From Halomonas litopenaei (GTDB taxonomy: Bacteria; Pseudomonadota; Gammaproteobacteria; Pseudomonadales; Halomonadaceae), in assembly GCF_017303055.1 (NCBI RefSeq), contig NZ_JAEKJT010000004.1, positions 1 through 64,000 on the forward strand: 64,000 nucleotides of DNA, in the 5' to 3' direction. The position numbers and the translations under genes were made by a program. Position 1 is the first letter of the stretch; each line of letters begins with the position of its first letter. The notes below the pieces were generated by a model. That model was given only the letters and a program-made list of their open reading frames with translations. It did no database searches and was not told the origin of the DNA. Below are positions 1 through 10,043 of the stretch, piece by piece.

Positions 1-1208
1 TGCACCACCAGGGAGGTGGAGCCAAACACTTCCGCCTGCAGGGCGTCATCCTTGAGGAAGTCCTGGGCGTCGGCCACGAACAGCCCTGCCTGACACTGGT
101 TGGGACCGTCGCCTGCCGGGCCGCGCGCCACTTCCCGGGCACTCTGGCTATCCGCCAGGGTCTTCACGCCCTGGGTGTAGGCGTCATGAATGCCGGGGGT
201 CAGCATGGTCTGGGCGGAGGCCGACCGGATCGTCTCGGCGGCGGCCTCGACGAAGCCGTCCAGCGCCGGGCCCTTGACCGCGATGACCAGGCCTGGATTG
301 GTGCAGAACTGGCCGGCGCCCATGGTCAGTGAACCGATAAAGGCCTCGCCCAGCTCCCGGCCACGGGCCTTGAGGGCCTCGGGCAGCAGGAACACCGGGT
401 TGATCGAGCTCATCTCGGCGTAGACGGGAATCGGCTCGGGGCGTGCCTGCGCGGTCTGCATCAGCGCGGTACCGCCACTGCGGGAACCGGTGAAGCCCAC
501 GGCCTTGATCCGCGGATCGCTGACCAGGCCCTGACCCACTTCACGACCGGAGCCATAGAGCAGCGAGAACACGCCTTCGGGCAGCTCGCAGCGGGCCACC
601 GCCTTTTGCACCGCGCGACCAACCAGCTCGGAAGTGCCGGGGTGGGCCGAGTGGGCCTTGACGATGACCGGGCAGCCAGCGGCCAGGGCCGAGGCGGTAT
701 CACCACCGGCCACCGAGAAGGCCAGCGGGAAGTTGGAGGCGCCGAATACCGCCACCGGCCCCAGCGGGATCTGGCGTTGACGCAGGTCGATCCGGGGCAG
801 CGGCTGACGCTCGGGCAGGGCCGGATCATGGCGCACGTCCAGCCATTCGCCGGCACGCACGACGGAGGCGAACAGCCTGAGCTGGCCGCAGGTGCGTCCG
901 CGCTCGCCGTTCAGGCGGGCCTGGGGCAGGCCGGACTCCTGCATGGCGCGTTCGATCAGGGCATCGCCGAGGGCTTCGATTTCATCGGCGACGGTCTCGA
1001 GGAAGGTCGCACGGGTCTCGAGGCTGGTCTCGCGATAGCGATCGAAGGCGGCCCAGGCCAGCTCGCAGGCCTGGTCGACTTCGGCCTTCGAGCCGGCGGC
1101 GTAGCCGGGCTCCAGGGTCTCGCCGGTAGCCGGATTGATGGCATGGATGGCCTTGCCGCTGGCCGCCACAGCCTGGCTGCCAATGAGTTGCTTGCCTTGC
1201 AGAGTCAT
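1..1208 (-). CDS. 2-oxoglutarate semialdehyde (2,5-dioxovalerate) dehydrogenase, partial
   Basis: Aldehyde dehydrogenase of the KGSADH-like subgroup; 402 codons are visible and the C-terminus lies beyond the window edge. Starting at the ATG at 1208, the protein shows the NAD(P)-binding Asn motif FGASNF (about N159), the glycine motif FTGSRSGG (about 239-246), the general base in YAEMSS (about E265) and the catalytic Cys in GQFCTNP (about C302). It is the last gene of the operon that contains kdgD, garD and gudD, so oxidation of 2-oxoglutarate semialdehyde made by KdgD to 2-oxoglutarate is the expected reaction. Substrate is inferred from the operon; other aldehydes are possible. A gap of about 90 bp with 11-bp tandem repeats separates it from gudD. 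Confidence 0.88.
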   Translation of the reverse strand, partial: MTLQGKQLIGSQAVAASGKAIHAINPATGETLEPGYAAGSKAEVDQACELAWAAFDRYRETSLETRATFLETVADEIEALGDALIERAMQESGLPQARLNGERGRTCGQLRLFASVVRAGEWLDVRHDPALPERQPLPRIDLRQRQIPLGPVAVFGASNFPLAFSVAGGDTASALAAGCPVIVKAHSAHPGTSELVGRAVQKAVARCELPEGVFSLLYGSGREVGQGLVSDPRIKAVGFTGSRSGGTALMQTAQARPEPIPVYAEMSSINPVFLLPEALKARGRELGEAFIGSLTMGAGQFCTNPGLVIAVKGPALDGFVEAAAETIRSASAQTMLTPGIHDAYTQGVKTLADSQSAREVARGPAGDGPNQCQAGLFVADAQDFLKDDALQAEVFGSTSLVV

Positions 1209-1240
1209 GAAAAGGTCTCCTGTGATGGGTCGCGTGCGCG

Positions 1241-1309
1241 CTGACAGCGGACTATCAACGCGCTGTCAGCGGACTATCAGCGCGCTATCAACGCACTATC
1301 AGCGGACTA
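1241..1309. repeat. 11-bp tandem repeat overlapping the gudD stop codon
   Basis: Six contiguous 11-bp units plus a partial one. On the minus (gene) strand the unit is TAGTCCGCTGA with variants such as TAGTGCGTTGA and TAGCGCGCTGA. The gene ends GTC CGC TGA, so the unit is a copy of the gene's own terminal codons with the stop. The array fills the gap between gudD and the downstream aldehyde dehydrogenase. Confidence 0.9.
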
Positions 1310-2624
1310 AGGCCGGGCGCTTGGGATCAAACTCCCAGCCGTCGATCAGATACTGCATGGCCATGGCATCGTTACGGCTGGTGACATCCAGACGCTGGTA
1401 CTTTTGGTGGGCTTCCATCAGCTTGTCATCATCAATCTCGACGCCAAGGCCTGGGGTGGTCGGGACCTTCAGCTTGCCGCCCTCGATCTTGAACGGGTGC
1501 TTGGTGATACGCTGCCCGTCCTGCCAGATCCAGTGTGTATCAATGGCCGTGATGTTGCCGGGGCACGCCGCCGCAACGTGGGTCATCATGGCCAGCGAGA
1601 CATCGAAATGGTTGTTGCTGTGGGAGCCCCAGGTCATGCCCCACTCATGGCACAGCTCACCCACCGCTACCGCTCCCTGCATGGTCCAGAAGTGGCAGTC
1701 CGCCAGCGGAATGTCGACCGCGTTAAGCTGCACCGCCAGCTTCAATTGGCGATAGTCGGTGGCGATCATGTTGGTCGCGGTGGCAAGACCGGTACGACGC
1801 TTGAACTCGGCCATGGTCTCGCGCCCGGAGTAGCTGCCTTCCTGACCGCAGGGGTCTTCAGCATAGCTCAGGATATCCTTGATCGGCTCAAGCACGCGTA
1901 CCGCCTCCTCCAGCGACCAGGCGCCGTTGGGGTCCAGGGTCAGACGTGCGTCAGGGAAGGCCTCGTGCAGGGCTCGGATGCAGTCGGCCTCTTCTTCGCC
2001 GCGCAGCACCCCGCCCTTCAGCTTGAAGTCCTTGAAGCCGTAGCGGTCGTAAGCCGCCTTGGCCAGATTCGCCACCGCCTCAGGGGTCATCGCCTTCTGG
2101 TAGCGCACCTCATCCCAGGCGTCTACCGGGTCAGCCACCTTGGGATAGGGCAAGTCGGTCTTGTCTGGGTCCCCCAGCAGGAACAGATAGCCCAGTGCCT
2201 CGACCTCATCACGCTGGCGCCCGTACTGGCCCAGCAGATCCGCCACCGGCATCCCGAGTGCCTGACCGAACAGGTCATAGAGCGCCGACTCGATGGCGGT
2301 GATCACGTGCACTGCCACCCGCAGGTCGAAGGTCTGACGACCGCGCTCTTCCGGGCCATTGCGAGACAGCACCTGGCGAGCCTGGCTCAGTACCTGCTTG
2401 ACCTCATTGACTCGGGCCCCTTCCACCAGGGAGCGACACTGCTCGAGCCCCTTGAGGATACCGTCGCTGGAGGGAATCTCCCCCACCCCGCGATTGCCTG
2501 AGGCGTCTTCCAGCACCAGCACGCAGCGAATGAACCAGGGCGCATGTCCGCCGCTCAGGTTCAGCAAAAAACCGTCTTTACCGGCAACCGGCACGATGTT
2601 CATCTTGGTGATCTTGGGGAACAT
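1299..2624 (-). CDS. gudD: glucarate dehydratase
   Basis: Enolase-superfamily dehydratase of 441 aa that removes water from D-glucarate (and L-idarate) to give 5-keto-4-deoxy-D-glucarate in the cytoplasm. The KxK motif FKLKGG (K201, K203), metal ligand D231 in LDPNGAW, N285 and the general-base H335 in GSHSNNH align with the E. coli GudD residues at a constant offset of -4. The ATG at 2624 has an AGAGG Shine-Dalgarno sequence. It lies 45 bp downstream of garD, whose product is the same, so the two enzymes feed glucarate and galactarate into one intermediate for KdgD. The 3' end runs into an 11-bp tandem repeat carrying the stop codon. Confidence 0.96.
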   Translation of the reverse strand: MFPKITKMNIVPVAGKDGFLLNLSGGHAPWFIRCVLVLEDASGNRGVGEIPSSDGILKGLEQCRSLVEGARVNEVKQVLSQARQVLSRNGPEERGRQTFDLRVAVHVITAIESALYDLFGQALGMPVADLLGQYGRQRDEVEALGYLFLLGDPDKTDLPYPKVADPVDAWDEVRYQKAMTPEAVANLAKAAYDRYGFKDFKLKGGVLRGEEEADCIRALHEAFPDARLTLDPNGAWSLEEAVRVLEPIKDILSYAEDPCGQEGSYSGRETMAEFKRRTGLATATNMIATDYRQLKLAVQLNAVDIPLADCHFWTMQGAVAVGELCHEWGMTWGSHSNNHFDVSLAMMTHVAAACPGNITAIDTHWIWQDGQRITKHPFKIEGGKLKVPTTPGLGVEIDDDKLMEAHQKYQRLDVTSRNDAMAMQYLIDGWEFDPKRPALVR

Positions 2625-2669
2625 GACTACATGGCCTCTTGGTCGTTCGAATCGAAAAGGATGAAGCGC

Positions 2670-4262
2670 TCAGGTCACCGGCGCAGGGTTGAACAGCACC
2701 AGGTCGTTGTAGAGTCCCAGGCGGTCAGCGGCGACCTGGTGGCGTCCGCTGGCGACCTCGAGGATCAACTCGAACAGCTCCCAGCCGATGTCCTCGATGC
2801 TGGCCTCGCCGGTGGCAATGCGCCCGGCATCCAGGTCAATCAGGTCGTGCCAGCGCCGTCCCAGCGTGGAGTTGGTGGACACCTTGATCACCGGCGTCAT
2901 CGCCAGGTTGTAGGGCGTTCCACGCCCGGTGGTGAACACCTGAAGATTCATGCCTGCCGCCGCCTGCAGGGTGCCGCAGATAAAATCGCTGGCGGGAGTG
3001 GCGGCAAAGGTCAGGCCGCGCTTGCGCAGGCGCTCGCCAGGGCCGATGACGTCCACAATGGGGGAGTTTCCGGACTTGATCACCGACCCCAGCGCCTTCT
3101 CGACGATGTTACTGAGCCCACCTTTCTTGTTGCCCGGTGATGGGTTGGCGCTGCGGTCTGCCTGGCCTTGGGCGAGATAGTCGTCGTACCACGCCATCTG
3201 GTCGATCAGCGCCTGACCAACCTGGCGGTCGACGGCTCTCGGCGTCAACAGGTGGATGGCATCACGCACCTCGGTCACTTCGGAGAACATCACACTACCG
3301 CCGGCCCTTACGATAAGGTCCGTGGCAAAGCCTACCGCCGGATTGGCGGTCACCCCGGAAAACGCATCACTGCCGCCACACTGCATGCCCACCGTCAGCT
3401 CGGACACCGGGCAGGTTTCGCGACGACGCCGGTTCAGGCGTTCAAGGTGACGCTCGGCCATTTCCATGATGCCTTCGACCATCTCGCCGAAGCCCTCGAA
3501 GGACTCGTGCTGCAGGCTAAGCACGTTGGCATCGTCGTTGGTCTCGTCGTGCGTCAAGGCATCGGCGCTGCGCTCGAAGATCTTGACCGGCGCATCGTCG
3601 ATCAGGGTCGAGGGCTGAAGCTTCTCGCAGCCCAGGCCGATGACCATCACCTCGCCACCAAAATTGGGGTTGCGCGCCAGGTTCTTGAGCGTGCGAATCG
3701 GCACTATCGCGGCAGGCGCGCCGATGGCAACGCCACAGCCGTAGCTGTGGTTAAGCCCGACCACGTCATCGACATGGGGAAAGCGCGGCAACAGTTCGCG
3801 CTTGATCCTGGCCACCACGTGATCCACCGTTCCCGCCACGCACTGCACGCTGGTGGTGATTCCCAGCACATTGCGTGTGCCGACGCTGCCATCGGGATTG
3901 CGAAACCCTTCGAAGGTATAGCCTTCCAGTGGCTCCACGGGGGGCGCTTCACGGGTCGCCAGCGGCAGTTCATCAAGGGTTGGCGGGATCGGCAGGCGGA
4001 CGTTGTTCTCGTTGACATGGCCACCACGAGCAATGGCTGACAGCGCCGTGCCGATGACCTCGTTGTAGCGAATGATCCGCTCGCCCTCGCCGATGTCGGT
4101 CAGCGCCACCTTGTGGCCCTGGGGGATATCCACCCCCAGCACCACTCCGTCGTCCAGTCGCGTACCGGCAGGCAAGCCGCCCTGGCCGACCACAATCGCC
4201 ACGTTATCGCTGGGATGGACGCGGATGACACGGCTTTGATTCACCTGGTTGTTAGCCGTCAT
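2670..4262 (-). CDS. garD: galactarate dehydratase
   Basis: UxaA/GarD-family protein of 530 aa (E. coli GarD is 523) that dehydrates D-galactarate to 5-keto-4-deoxy-D-glucarate. An N-terminal SAF-like domain (about residues 12-85) is followed by the large UxaA-type catalytic region with the Cys motifs SYGCGVAIG and [10 protein letters not shown] and the C-terminal GRGTPYNLA and P-V-IKVSTN segments. The start overlaps the tctA stop by 11 bp, with AAGGAG in front, showing translational coupling. The sibling pair suyA/suyB later in the window is a split version of the same fold acting on sulfolactate; the single-chain length and the gudD/kdgD context decide for galactarate here. Confidence 0.95.
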   Translation of the reverse strand: MTANNQVNQSRVIRVHPSDNVAIVVGQGGLPAGTRLDDGVVLGVDIPQGHKVALTDIGEGERIIRYNEVIGTALSAIARGGHVNENNVRLPIPPTLDELPLATREAPPVEPLEGYTFEGFRNPDGSVGTRNVLGITTSVQCVAGTVDHVVARIKRELLPRFPHVDDVVGLNHSYGCGVAIGAPAAIVPIRTLKNLARNPNFGGEVMVIGLGCEKLQPSTLIDDAPVKIFERSADALTHDETNDDANVLSLQHESFEGFGEMVEGIMEMAERHLERLNRRRRETCPVSELTVGMQCGGSDAFSGVTANPAVGFATDLIVRAGGSVMFSEVTEVRDAIHLLTPRAVDRQVGQALIDQMAWYDDYLAQGQADRSANPSPGNKKGGLSNIVEKALGSVIKSGNSPIVDVIGPGERLRKRGLTFAATPASDFICGTLQAAAGMNLQVFTTGRGTPYNLAMTPVIKVSTNSTLGRRWHDLIDLDAGRIATGEASIEDIGWELFELILEVASGRHQVAADRLGLYNDLVLFNPAPVT

Positions 4263-5799
4263 GGCGATCTCCTTGCTGGGTGCTGCCGGTGACCTGGCTC
4301 AGCTCCATCTTCTGGCGCGCACGACTCTTCAGTCCGAGCACGATGGAGAAGCCAATCGACGCCGCGATCAACAGCCACAGCACGACCGCAATGGGGCTCT
4401 TGGTAAAGAAGATGGAGTAGGTGCCGAAGGACTCGAGGCTCTTGACGAAGTAGACCTCGGCGGAGCTACCCAGGATAAAGCCGATGATCAGCGGCGCGAC
4501 CTCCAGTCCAATCTTCTCGATCAGATAGCCAAAGATGCCGAAGATCAGCAGCGTCCAGACATCGAACATGATGCCGTAGTTGATCGCGTAAGCGCCCACC
4601 ACACACATCATCACGATAATGGGATACAGGATGTACTTGGGCACCAGTACCACCCTGGCGATGTACTTGATGGCGTAGAACATCAGGAAAAACATGACGA
4701 CGTTGGCAAACACCAGCGCGATCATCATCACCGTCCAGGTATCCTGGTTTTCAGGAATGAACAGCGGCCCGACCTGGATCCCCTGAAGGGTGAAGGCACC
4801 AATCAGCACCGCCGTAGTGGAGTCGCCGGGAATCCCCAGGGACAACAGCGGTATCAGTGCGCCACCGGTGAGTGCATTGTTGGCCGACTCCGAGGCAATC
4901 AACCCCTGGGGAGCGCCCTTGCCCATCTCGCTCGAGTCCCGAGACAGGTTCTTTTCCTGGGTGTAGGCCAGTACCGAAGCAGCGCTGCCGCCGACTCCCG
5001 GCAGCATGCCAACGAAGGTGCCGATAAACGAGGAGCGTGTCAGGTTGGTAAGGCGCCCCTTGAACAGCCCAAGGGAAAAACCACCGCCTTTACCCATGTC
5101 GAGCTTGGCGCCGGACAGGCCGCTTTTCACGCCCTTTTCCGCTTCCAGCAGGATCGTCGAGATACCAAAGATCCCGATCAATACCGGCAGCAGCGAGAAG
5201 CCATCCACCAGGTAGGGCTCAAGAGCATCAAACATCAAGCGGGTCTTGCCGTTGCCGCCATCAGACAGGCTGTAGGTACCGATCAGACTGAGCCAGATAC
5301 CGATAACGCCGCTGAAGATGCCAATCAGCATGTTGCTCGACATCGACGCAATCACCGTCAGCGCCAGCAAGATAATCAGAAACTTCTCGACATAGGAGAA
5401 CTTGATCGAGAATTCCGCCAGCAGCGGGGCAAAGAAGAACAGTACCATTGCACTGATCAGCCCCCCCACCAGGGAAGACACCACGCAGACGCGCAGCGCC
5501 ATTTCCCCCAGCCCCTTCTGGGCCATGGGATAACCATCGAATGTCGTGGTGATGGAGGACGGCGTTCCCGGAATATTGAGCAGCACGGCAGGTACCATGC
5601 CGCCGGAAATGCCGCCGACATAGAGACCAAGCAACAGCGCCAGGCCGTGCTCCAGTCCGAGGGCATAGGTCAGCGGCAGGCACACCGCCACCGCCATGGT
5701 CGCGGTCATGCCGGGTATGGCGCCGAAGATGATACCAATCAGCGTGCCGATCGATGCCAGCAAGAAAAAGGTGATATCGAGGTAGGACAGGATTTCCAT
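4252..5799 (-). CDS. tctA: tripartite tricarboxylate transporter, large membrane subunit (TctA)
   Basis: TctA-family permease of 515 aa with about 11-12 hydrophobic segments and the family motifs GAIPGMTAT near the N-terminus, [18 protein letters not shown] and SLGIPGDS. With the TctB and TctC proteins encoded just upstream it forms a secondary, binding-protein-dependent importer in the inner membrane. Embedded between kdgD and garD, it most likely imports glucarate or galactarate; this is inference from the operon. The ATG at 5799 is preceded by GGGAG. A second, diverged TctABC set serves the sulfolactate cluster at 25.2-28.2 kb. Confidence 0.94.
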   Translation of the reverse strand: MEILSYLDITFFLLASIGTLIGIIFGAIPGMTATMAVAVCLPLTYALGLEHGLALLLGLYVGGISGGMVPAVLLNIPGTPSSITTTFDGYPMAQKGLGEMALRVCVVSSLVGGLISAMVLFFFAPLLAEFSIKFSYVEKFLIILLALTVIASMSSNMLIGIFSGVIGIWLSLIGTYSLSDGGNGKTRLMFDALEPYLVDGFSLLPVLIGIFGISTILLEAEKGVKSGLSGAKLDMGKGGGFSLGLFKGRLTNLTRSSFIGTFVGMLPGVGGSAASVLAYTQEKNLSRDSSEMGKGAPQGLIASESANNALTGGALIPLLSLGIPGDSTTAVLIGAFTLQGIQVGPLFIPENQDTWTVMMIALVFANVVMFFLMFYAIKYIARVVLVPKYILYPIIVMMCVVGAYAINYGIMFDVWTLLIFGIFGYLIEKIGLEVAPLIIGFILGSSAEVYFVKSLESFGTYSIFFTKSPIAVVLWLLIAASIGFSIVLGLKSRARQKMELSQVTGSTQQGDRHDG

Positions 5800-5813
5800 G
5801 GGTCAACGCTCCC

Positions 5814-6248
5814 CTACGGCAAGGTGATGTAGAACAGCTTGGCGAAGATCAGCCAGGCCAGGGATGGCGCCACCACGGCATTGATGGCGGCGGTGATCAC
5901 CTTGCGGCGGGTTCGGGTATGCATGTACATCATCGACATCAGAAACAGAAAGACGATGGACACGAACAAGAAGCCATAGCCGGTGTAGGGAAACAGGTTG
6001 CCCACCACTGACATCAGCGCGAAATAGCCGACAATCAGCACCAGCGTGCCGAAGAAACGAACTCCATCCATGCACTCGCCGATGATCGGCAGCGTCTTTT
6101 CTCCGCGCTTGACCGCGGCGAGAAAGGGCACAAGACGAAACACCACGACCAGGGCAAACAGCAGTGCCAGCGCCCAATGAATGATCGTGGGAAAAAACAG
6201 ATGAGACGAGTCGAAGTCGATCGACACACTCAGCGGGGAGGTTTCCAT
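5814..6248 (-). CDS. tctB: tripartite tricarboxylate transporter, small membrane subunit (TctB)
   Basis: Small protein of 144 aa with four hydrophobic segments (about residues 17-37, 52-72, 80-98 and 112-140), typical of TctB. It is the partner of the large permease encoded 14 bp downstream. AAGGAG precedes the ATG at 6248. A GC-rich hairpin separates it from the upstream tctC, which fits the usual surplus of binding protein over membrane subunits. Confidence 0.88.
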   Translation of the reverse strand: METSPLSVSIDFDSSHLFFPTIIHWALALLFALVVVFRLVPFLAAVKRGEKTLPIIGECMDGVRFFGTLVLIVGYFALMSVVGNLFPYTGYGFLFVSIVFLFLMSMMYMHTRTRRKVITAAINAVVAPSLAWLIFAKLFYITLP

Positions 6249-6299
6249 AGCGGCTCCTTGAAGGCCTGTCGGGAGAGCCTTGCAAGATGAGGTGACAGT

Positions 6300-6333
6300 G
6301 AAGGCGCCGGCGACGGGTCGCCGCCGGCCCTTC
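6300..6333 (-). terminator. intra-operon hairpin between tctC and tctB
   Basis: An imperfect inverted repeat with arms GAAGG-GCCGGCGAC and GTCGCC-GGC-CCTTC lies just after the tctC stop. It has no T-run on the minus strand, so it looks like an mRNA-stabilising or partially terminating hairpin and not a full terminator. Confidence 0.5.
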
Positions 6334-6349
6334 TCGATCGGTCAGCAGA

Positions 6350-7405
6350 TCACGGCTTGATGCTGTCGATGATCTCGGCGTAACGATCTGCCTTTTCGCG
6401 CAGGTGAGCCTGGGCTTCGTCGGACGGCATGAAGTCGGGGATAAAGAACGACTGCTTTTGGGTTTCCTGGATCTCGCCCTCGGCGTAGATCTCGGCCAGG
6501 GTGGCGTCGATCTGCTCGACGATTTCGGGATTCATGTCCTTGTTGTAAAGGAAGAAGAATTCCTTATCGAAGGCGAAGTTCCCGGCGTCGCCCATAGTCA
6601 CCTCGACGTTGGGCTCGACGAACTGAAGCAGGGTCTCGCGATCGGTCTGACCCAGTCCCTCTTCATGGGCTTGCTGCAGCGTGTCGTGACGCGCCGTCAG
6701 CCAGACAAAGCGCATCGCCTTCTGGTCATCTTCTGGCAGGCGGGTGTACTGCTCGTTGGCCTGCACCGAGCCATTGATCAGGTCAGCCTGGTCATCAAAC
6801 AACAGCTGGTTCTTATCTGCCTGGGAGCCGGTGTTCACCGCTACCAGGTTCTCCTCACTACCAGGGTGCTCGATGCGAATCGCATTCTTCAGCGCGGTGT
6901 AGCCGATCTCCGAGACGCCACCCGGTTGAATGGCCACACGTACCGTCTCGCCGCTGCCTACCGCCTCGATGATGTCGTCCAGGCTTTGGTACGGCGAGTC
7001 CTTCGGTACCAGGTAGGCGTTGCCGGGATTGATGGCGATGGTCGGCCCGATGATGTAGTTCTCGAACGGATCCTTGTAGCCCTCGACCCCATACTGATGT
7101 CCCAGATAGGCCTGATCGTGGAAGATCATCAGGGTATTGCCACGGGGGTCACGATCCAGGGCTCGATAGGCGGCACTGACACCCACCGCGTCAACCTTCA
7201 TGTTCAGGTCCAGCGCCTCGGACAGCTGGTCGACCACGATGGCGGAATTCTGGTAGGTATCGCCCCCGGTGGAGCTCGAGCCGATGACCACGCGAATGTT
7301 GCCGCGCAGCGGGCCGTCAGCGGCCAGTGCCACGCTGCTCGACAGGGCCATGGAGGCCGCCAGAGCGGTGGTGGCCAGGGTAATGGAGAGTCTTGGCATG
7401 CTCAT
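6350..7405 (-). CDS. tctC: tripartite tricarboxylate transporter substrate-binding protein (TctC)
   Basis: Periplasmic solute receptor of the TctC (Bug) family, 351 aa from the ATG at 7405. This start follows an AGGTG ribosome site and leaves a normal signal peptide (basic SMPRLS, hydrophobic core, cleavage near SVALAADG); a longer frame upstream to 7456 lacks both. It would bind the diacid in the periplasm and hand it to TctAB. It is longer than usual (about 320 aa) with an extended C-terminus. It sits second in the operon directly after kdgD. The exact ligand is inferred from neighbours. Confidence 0.9.
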   Translation of the reverse strand: MSMPRLSITLATTALAASMALSSSVALAADGPLRGNIRVVIGSSSTGGDTYQNSAIVVDQLSEALDLNMKVDAVGVSAAYRALDRDPRGNTLMIFHDQAYLGHQYGVEGYKDPFENYIIGPTIAINPGNAYLVPKDSPYQSLDDIIEAVGSGETVRVAIQPGGVSEIGYTALKNAIRIEHPGSEENLVAVNTGSQADKNQLLFDDQADLINGSVQANEQYTRLPEDDQKAMRFVWLTARHDTLQQAHEEGLGQTDRETLLQFVEPNVEVTMGDAGNFAFDKEFFFLYNKDMNPEIVEQIDATLAEIYAEGEIQETQKQSFFIPDFMPSDEAQAHLREKADRYAEIIDSIKP

Positions 7406-7489
7406 GGAGTCACCTGATTGAAATGGTTGTGGGTGGCTTCGTGCTTGGCCCTGCAAGCAGGGCCGGGGGCGGATATTCCGCCAGGAGAA

Positions 7490-8407
7490 TCAGAAGGAAC
7501 GGGCGCGCTCGATCAGCTGTTCGAGCTGCTTGCGCTCGTCCGCCGTCGGCATCTCGAGCGGCGCACGCACAGAGCCGGACGAACGGCCGATCAGGTCGGT
7601 GCCGGCCTTGATCAGGCTGACCGCGTAGCCAGCCTTGTTGTCACGCAGGGCAACGAATGGCAGGAAGAACTCGCGGGAGATCTTGCGCACAGTGTCGGTA
7701 TCACCGCCGCGCAGTGCCTTGTAGAAGGTCACCGCCATGTCCGGCACGAAGTTGAACACCGCACTGGAATAGGTATTCACCCCCATGGCCAGGTAAGACT
7801 CGGCGATGATCTCGGCAGTCGGCACTCCGCCCACGTAGGCCAGGCGTTCGCCGACGGTCTTGATCACCCGGTTGAGCGCCTGCATGTCGCCCTTGCCGTC
7901 CTTGAGCCCTACCAGATTGGGATGGGCATCGGCCAGACGCTTCACCGACTGAGGGTTCAGCACCCCATTGCCACGGTTGTAGTAGATCACGCTGATGCTG
8001 GTAGACGCACAAATCTGTCCGGCATACTCCACCAGGCCGTCCTGGGGACACTCGGTCAGGTAAGGAGGCATCAGCAGAATGCCGTCGGCTCCCTCTTCTT
8101 CTGCAATGCGGGCGAATTCACTCCCGGTCGCCACGCTGAGGCCTGCGCTGGCAATCACCGGCAGCTTGCCGTCAACCACTTCCACTGCCAGCCGCACAAT
8201 CTCACGAAACTCCTGGATCGAGAGATTGAAGAACTCTCCCGTGCCGCCAGCCACGAATACCGCCGAAATCTCGTGGCTGATAAACCACTCAAGGCGCTGA
8301 CGATAGCTGTCGGCGTCAAAGCGGCCCTGGTCATCAAAATCGGTGACGGGAAATGACAGCAGACCATCGCTGATCGCCTGCTTGACCTGTGCATGGGTAA
8401 ATTTCAC
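7490..8407 (-). CDS. kdgD: 5-dehydro-4-deoxyglucarate dehydratase
   Basis: DapA-superfamily aldolase-type enzyme of 305 aa which converts 5-keto-4-deoxy-D-glucarate to 2-oxoglutarate semialdehyde, CO2 and water. Visible features are the GGTGEF phosphate-loop-like motif (about 54-59), the catalytic Tyr in IYYNRGN (about 141-147) and the Schiff-base Lys in GLKDGKGD (K169). The start is GTG at 8407, chosen because a full AGGAGG lies 8 nt upstream. It is the first gene of the sugar-diacid operon and joins the GudD and GarD products to the semialdehyde dehydrogenase at the operon end. Confidence 0.95.
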   Translation of the reverse strand: MKFTHAQVKQAISDGLLSFPVTDFDDQGRFDADSYRQRLEWFISHEISAVFVAGGTGEFFNLSIQEFREIVRLAVEVVDGKLPVIASAGLSVATGSEFARIAEEEGADGILLMPPYLTECPQDGLVEYAGQICASTSISVIYYNRGNGVLNPQSVKRLADAHPNLVGLKDGKGDMQALNRVIKTVGERLAYVGGVPTAEIIAESYLAMGVNTYSSAVFNFVPDMAVTFYKALRGGDTDTVRKISREFFLPFVALRDNKAGYAVSLIKAGTDLIGRSSGSVRAPLEMPTADERKQLEQLIERARSF

Positions 8408-8502
8408 CGGGACGTCCTCCTGTCTTCATGTCGTTGCGTCTTCGCAACACCTGTCGCATCACACTTCACATGGCGAGACGTGAGGGTCTCGACGCCCTCA
8501 AG

Positions 8503-8516
8503 TCATACATCATACA
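8503..8516. promoter_or_regulatory. candidate operator upstream of kdgD (tandem TGTATGA)
   Basis: An AT-rich patch about 95 bp upstream of kdgD carries TGTATGA twice head to tail on the minus strand, next to TTGTACTT, in an otherwise GC-rich divergent region shared with the AEC gene. Such patches in sugar-acid operons are often GntR-type sites. No cognate regulator gene is in this part of the window, so assignment is tentative. Confidence 0.35.
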
Positions 8517-8659
8517 AAGTACAAGCTAGACACTTGCGTCCTGACTGACAAGAGGCGTTATGGTAGATTGAGACCAAAGTTCAAGGCGCGCACCCAGCTC
8601 CGTCGTGGGACATCTCATGGACGAATCAGCGCCTGACACGGAGGCTTTCAAGCGCACCC

Positions 8660-9622
8660 ATGACCCTGCTCGACGTCTTTGTCTCGACGCTGAACATCAG
8701 CCTGCCGGTATTCGCCATGGTGTTTATCGGTATCGGCCTGAAGCGCCTGGGCTGGATCGACCAGTCCTTCGTCAACACCGCCTCTCGGCTGGTCTTCCGC
8801 GGCACCCTGCCGGTCATGCTGTTCCTCAGCCTGATTCATACCGACATCGCCCAGACCCTCAACCCCTGGATGCTGCTCTATTTCGGCCTGGCCACCTTGG
8901 CGAGCTTCATCCTCAGCTGGGGCTATGCCGCGCTCAGGGTCAAGCGCCATCGGCGTGGCGTCTACGTGCAAGGCGCCTTCCGCGGCAACTGCGGGGTGGT
9001 GGGGCTCGCGCTTGCCGCCGGCATGTACGGTGATGTCGGGCTGTCGTTGGGCAGCTTGCTGCTGAGCGTGGTGATCTTGAGCTACAACATCCTGTCGGTC
9101 GTGGTACTGGCTGCCTACCAGCTGGATGAGCATGGCGAGCGTCGGGCCATCGACTGGAAGAGCATTCTCCGCCACATCCTGACCAACCCACTGATCCTGG
9201 CCGTGGTGGCGGCATTACCGCTGGCGGCCCTGGGCATTCAATTGCCCGCCTGGCTCGAAACCAGCGGTGACTACTTTGCTTCCTTGACGCTGCCCCTGGC
9301 CCTGATCTGTATCGGCGCCACCATCTCGACCCGAGCGCTGAAAAACAGTTACCGTACCGCCGTCAGCGCGAGCCTGGCGAAGATGGTGGTGATTCCCCTC
9401 CTGGCAACCCTGGGGGCCATGGCGGCAGGGTTTCGCGGGCCAGAGCTCGGCGTGCTGTTTCTGTACTTCGCCAGCCCCACCGCCGCCGCCGCCTTCGTCA
9501 TGGCCAAGGCCATGGGCGGCGACGAGACGCTGACCGCCAACATCATTGCCTTGACCACCCTGATGGCCAGCATCAGCGTGACGCTAGGCGTGTTTATCCT
9601 GCGGATCAATGGGCTGATTTAA
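8660..9622 (+). CDS. AEC-family transporter
   Basis: Membrane protein of 320 aa of the auxin efflux carrier family with about ten hydrophobic segments in the 5+5 arrangement: an N-terminal half (residues about 8-155), a hydrophilic linker near QLDEHGERR, and a C-terminal half. Bacterial members carry malate, malonate or other organic anions, or are uncharacterised. It diverges from kdgD, so a role in moving a diacid or related metabolite is plausible but unproven. The Shine-Dalgarno GGAGG lies unusually far (about 15 nt) from the chosen ATG at 8660. Confidence 0.85.
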   Translation: MTLLDVFVSTLNISLPVFAMVFIGIGLKRLGWIDQSFVNTASRLVFRGTLPVMLFLSLIHTDIAQTLNPWMLLYFGLATLASFILSWGYAALRVKRHRRGVYVQGAFRGNCGVVGLALAAGMYGDVGLSLGSLLLSVVILSYNILSVVVLAAYQLDEHGERRAIDWKSILRHILTNPLILAVVAALPLAALGIQLPAWLETSGDYFASLTLPLALICIGATISTRALKNSYRTAVSASLAKMVVIPLLATLGAMAAGFRGPELGVLFLYFASPTAAAAFVMAKAMGGDETLTANIIALTTLMASISVTLGVFILRINGLI

Positions 9623-9624
9623 TT

Positions 9625-9684
9625 CAGGAGCTGGCTCAGGGGCTGGCTCAGGAGCTGGCTCAGGAGCTGGCTTAGCGGCTGGCC
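9625..9684. repeat. 12-bp tandem repeat made of the gene's last codons and stop
   Basis: On the minus strand the gene at 9672-9986 ends GCC AGC CGC TAA and is followed by four more units GCCAGCTCCTGA (one with CCC for TCC). The 12-bp period keeps frame, so ribosomes reading through the TAA would meet four in-frame TGA codons. The array fills the convergent gap to the AEC gene. Confidence 0.92.
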
Positions 9685-9986
9685 TGCGTGCCCTCGACCA
9701 CCTCGAACTGCTCGATGCCTCCGCCCTCGCGGGTCGCTTCTGCGGGCAGCGGATTGGCGTGGGCGCGCTTGAAGTCATCGCTGCCGACCCAGGCACGAAA
9801 GGCGGCCTGGCTTTCCCACTCGGTTTCCACCACGTATGGCGCCTGGTTACCGAGTGGGCGCAGCACACGCATGGCAATGAAGCCTGGCTGCGCGTCGATC
9901 TCACCGGCTCGACGGCGAAAGCGCTCTTCAAACTCCGCCTCGAAACCCTCGTTGACATAGATACGATTGTTGACGATAAAACTCAT
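9672..9986 (-). CDS. antibiotic biosynthesis monooxygenase (ABM) domain protein
   Basis: Small cytoplasmic protein of 104 aa with a single ferredoxin-like ABM fold. It resembles HmoB/IsdG-type heme-degrading proteins and related quinol monooxygenases in the strand-helix pattern NNRIYVNEGFEAEFEERF, the turn QPGFIAMRVLRP and ETEWESQAAFRAWVGSDDF. The ATG at 9986 is preferred over the one at 9992 because AGGA is 7 nt upstream of it. The W-F-WVGSDDFKRAH segment is typical of heme-handling members, but the substrate cannot be fixed from sequence. It is encoded just after sixA and could share its transcript. Confidence 0.75.
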   Translation of the reverse strand: MSFIVNNRIYVNEGFEAEFEERFRRRAGEIDAQPGFIAMRVLRPLGNQAPYVVETEWESQAAFRAWVGSDDFKRAHANPLPAEATREGGGIEQFEVVEGTQASR

Positions 9987-10043
9987 GGTCATTCCTGTGG
10001 CGAGAAAGTGAGCCGCCCAAGGCGGCAGACGTACGCAAGGACA

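Noticed and set aside
4249..5832. 527-codon open frame on the plus strand
   Set aside because: It is the complement of tctA, rich in Gln/His/Arg as expected of a shadow, with no recognisable domain.
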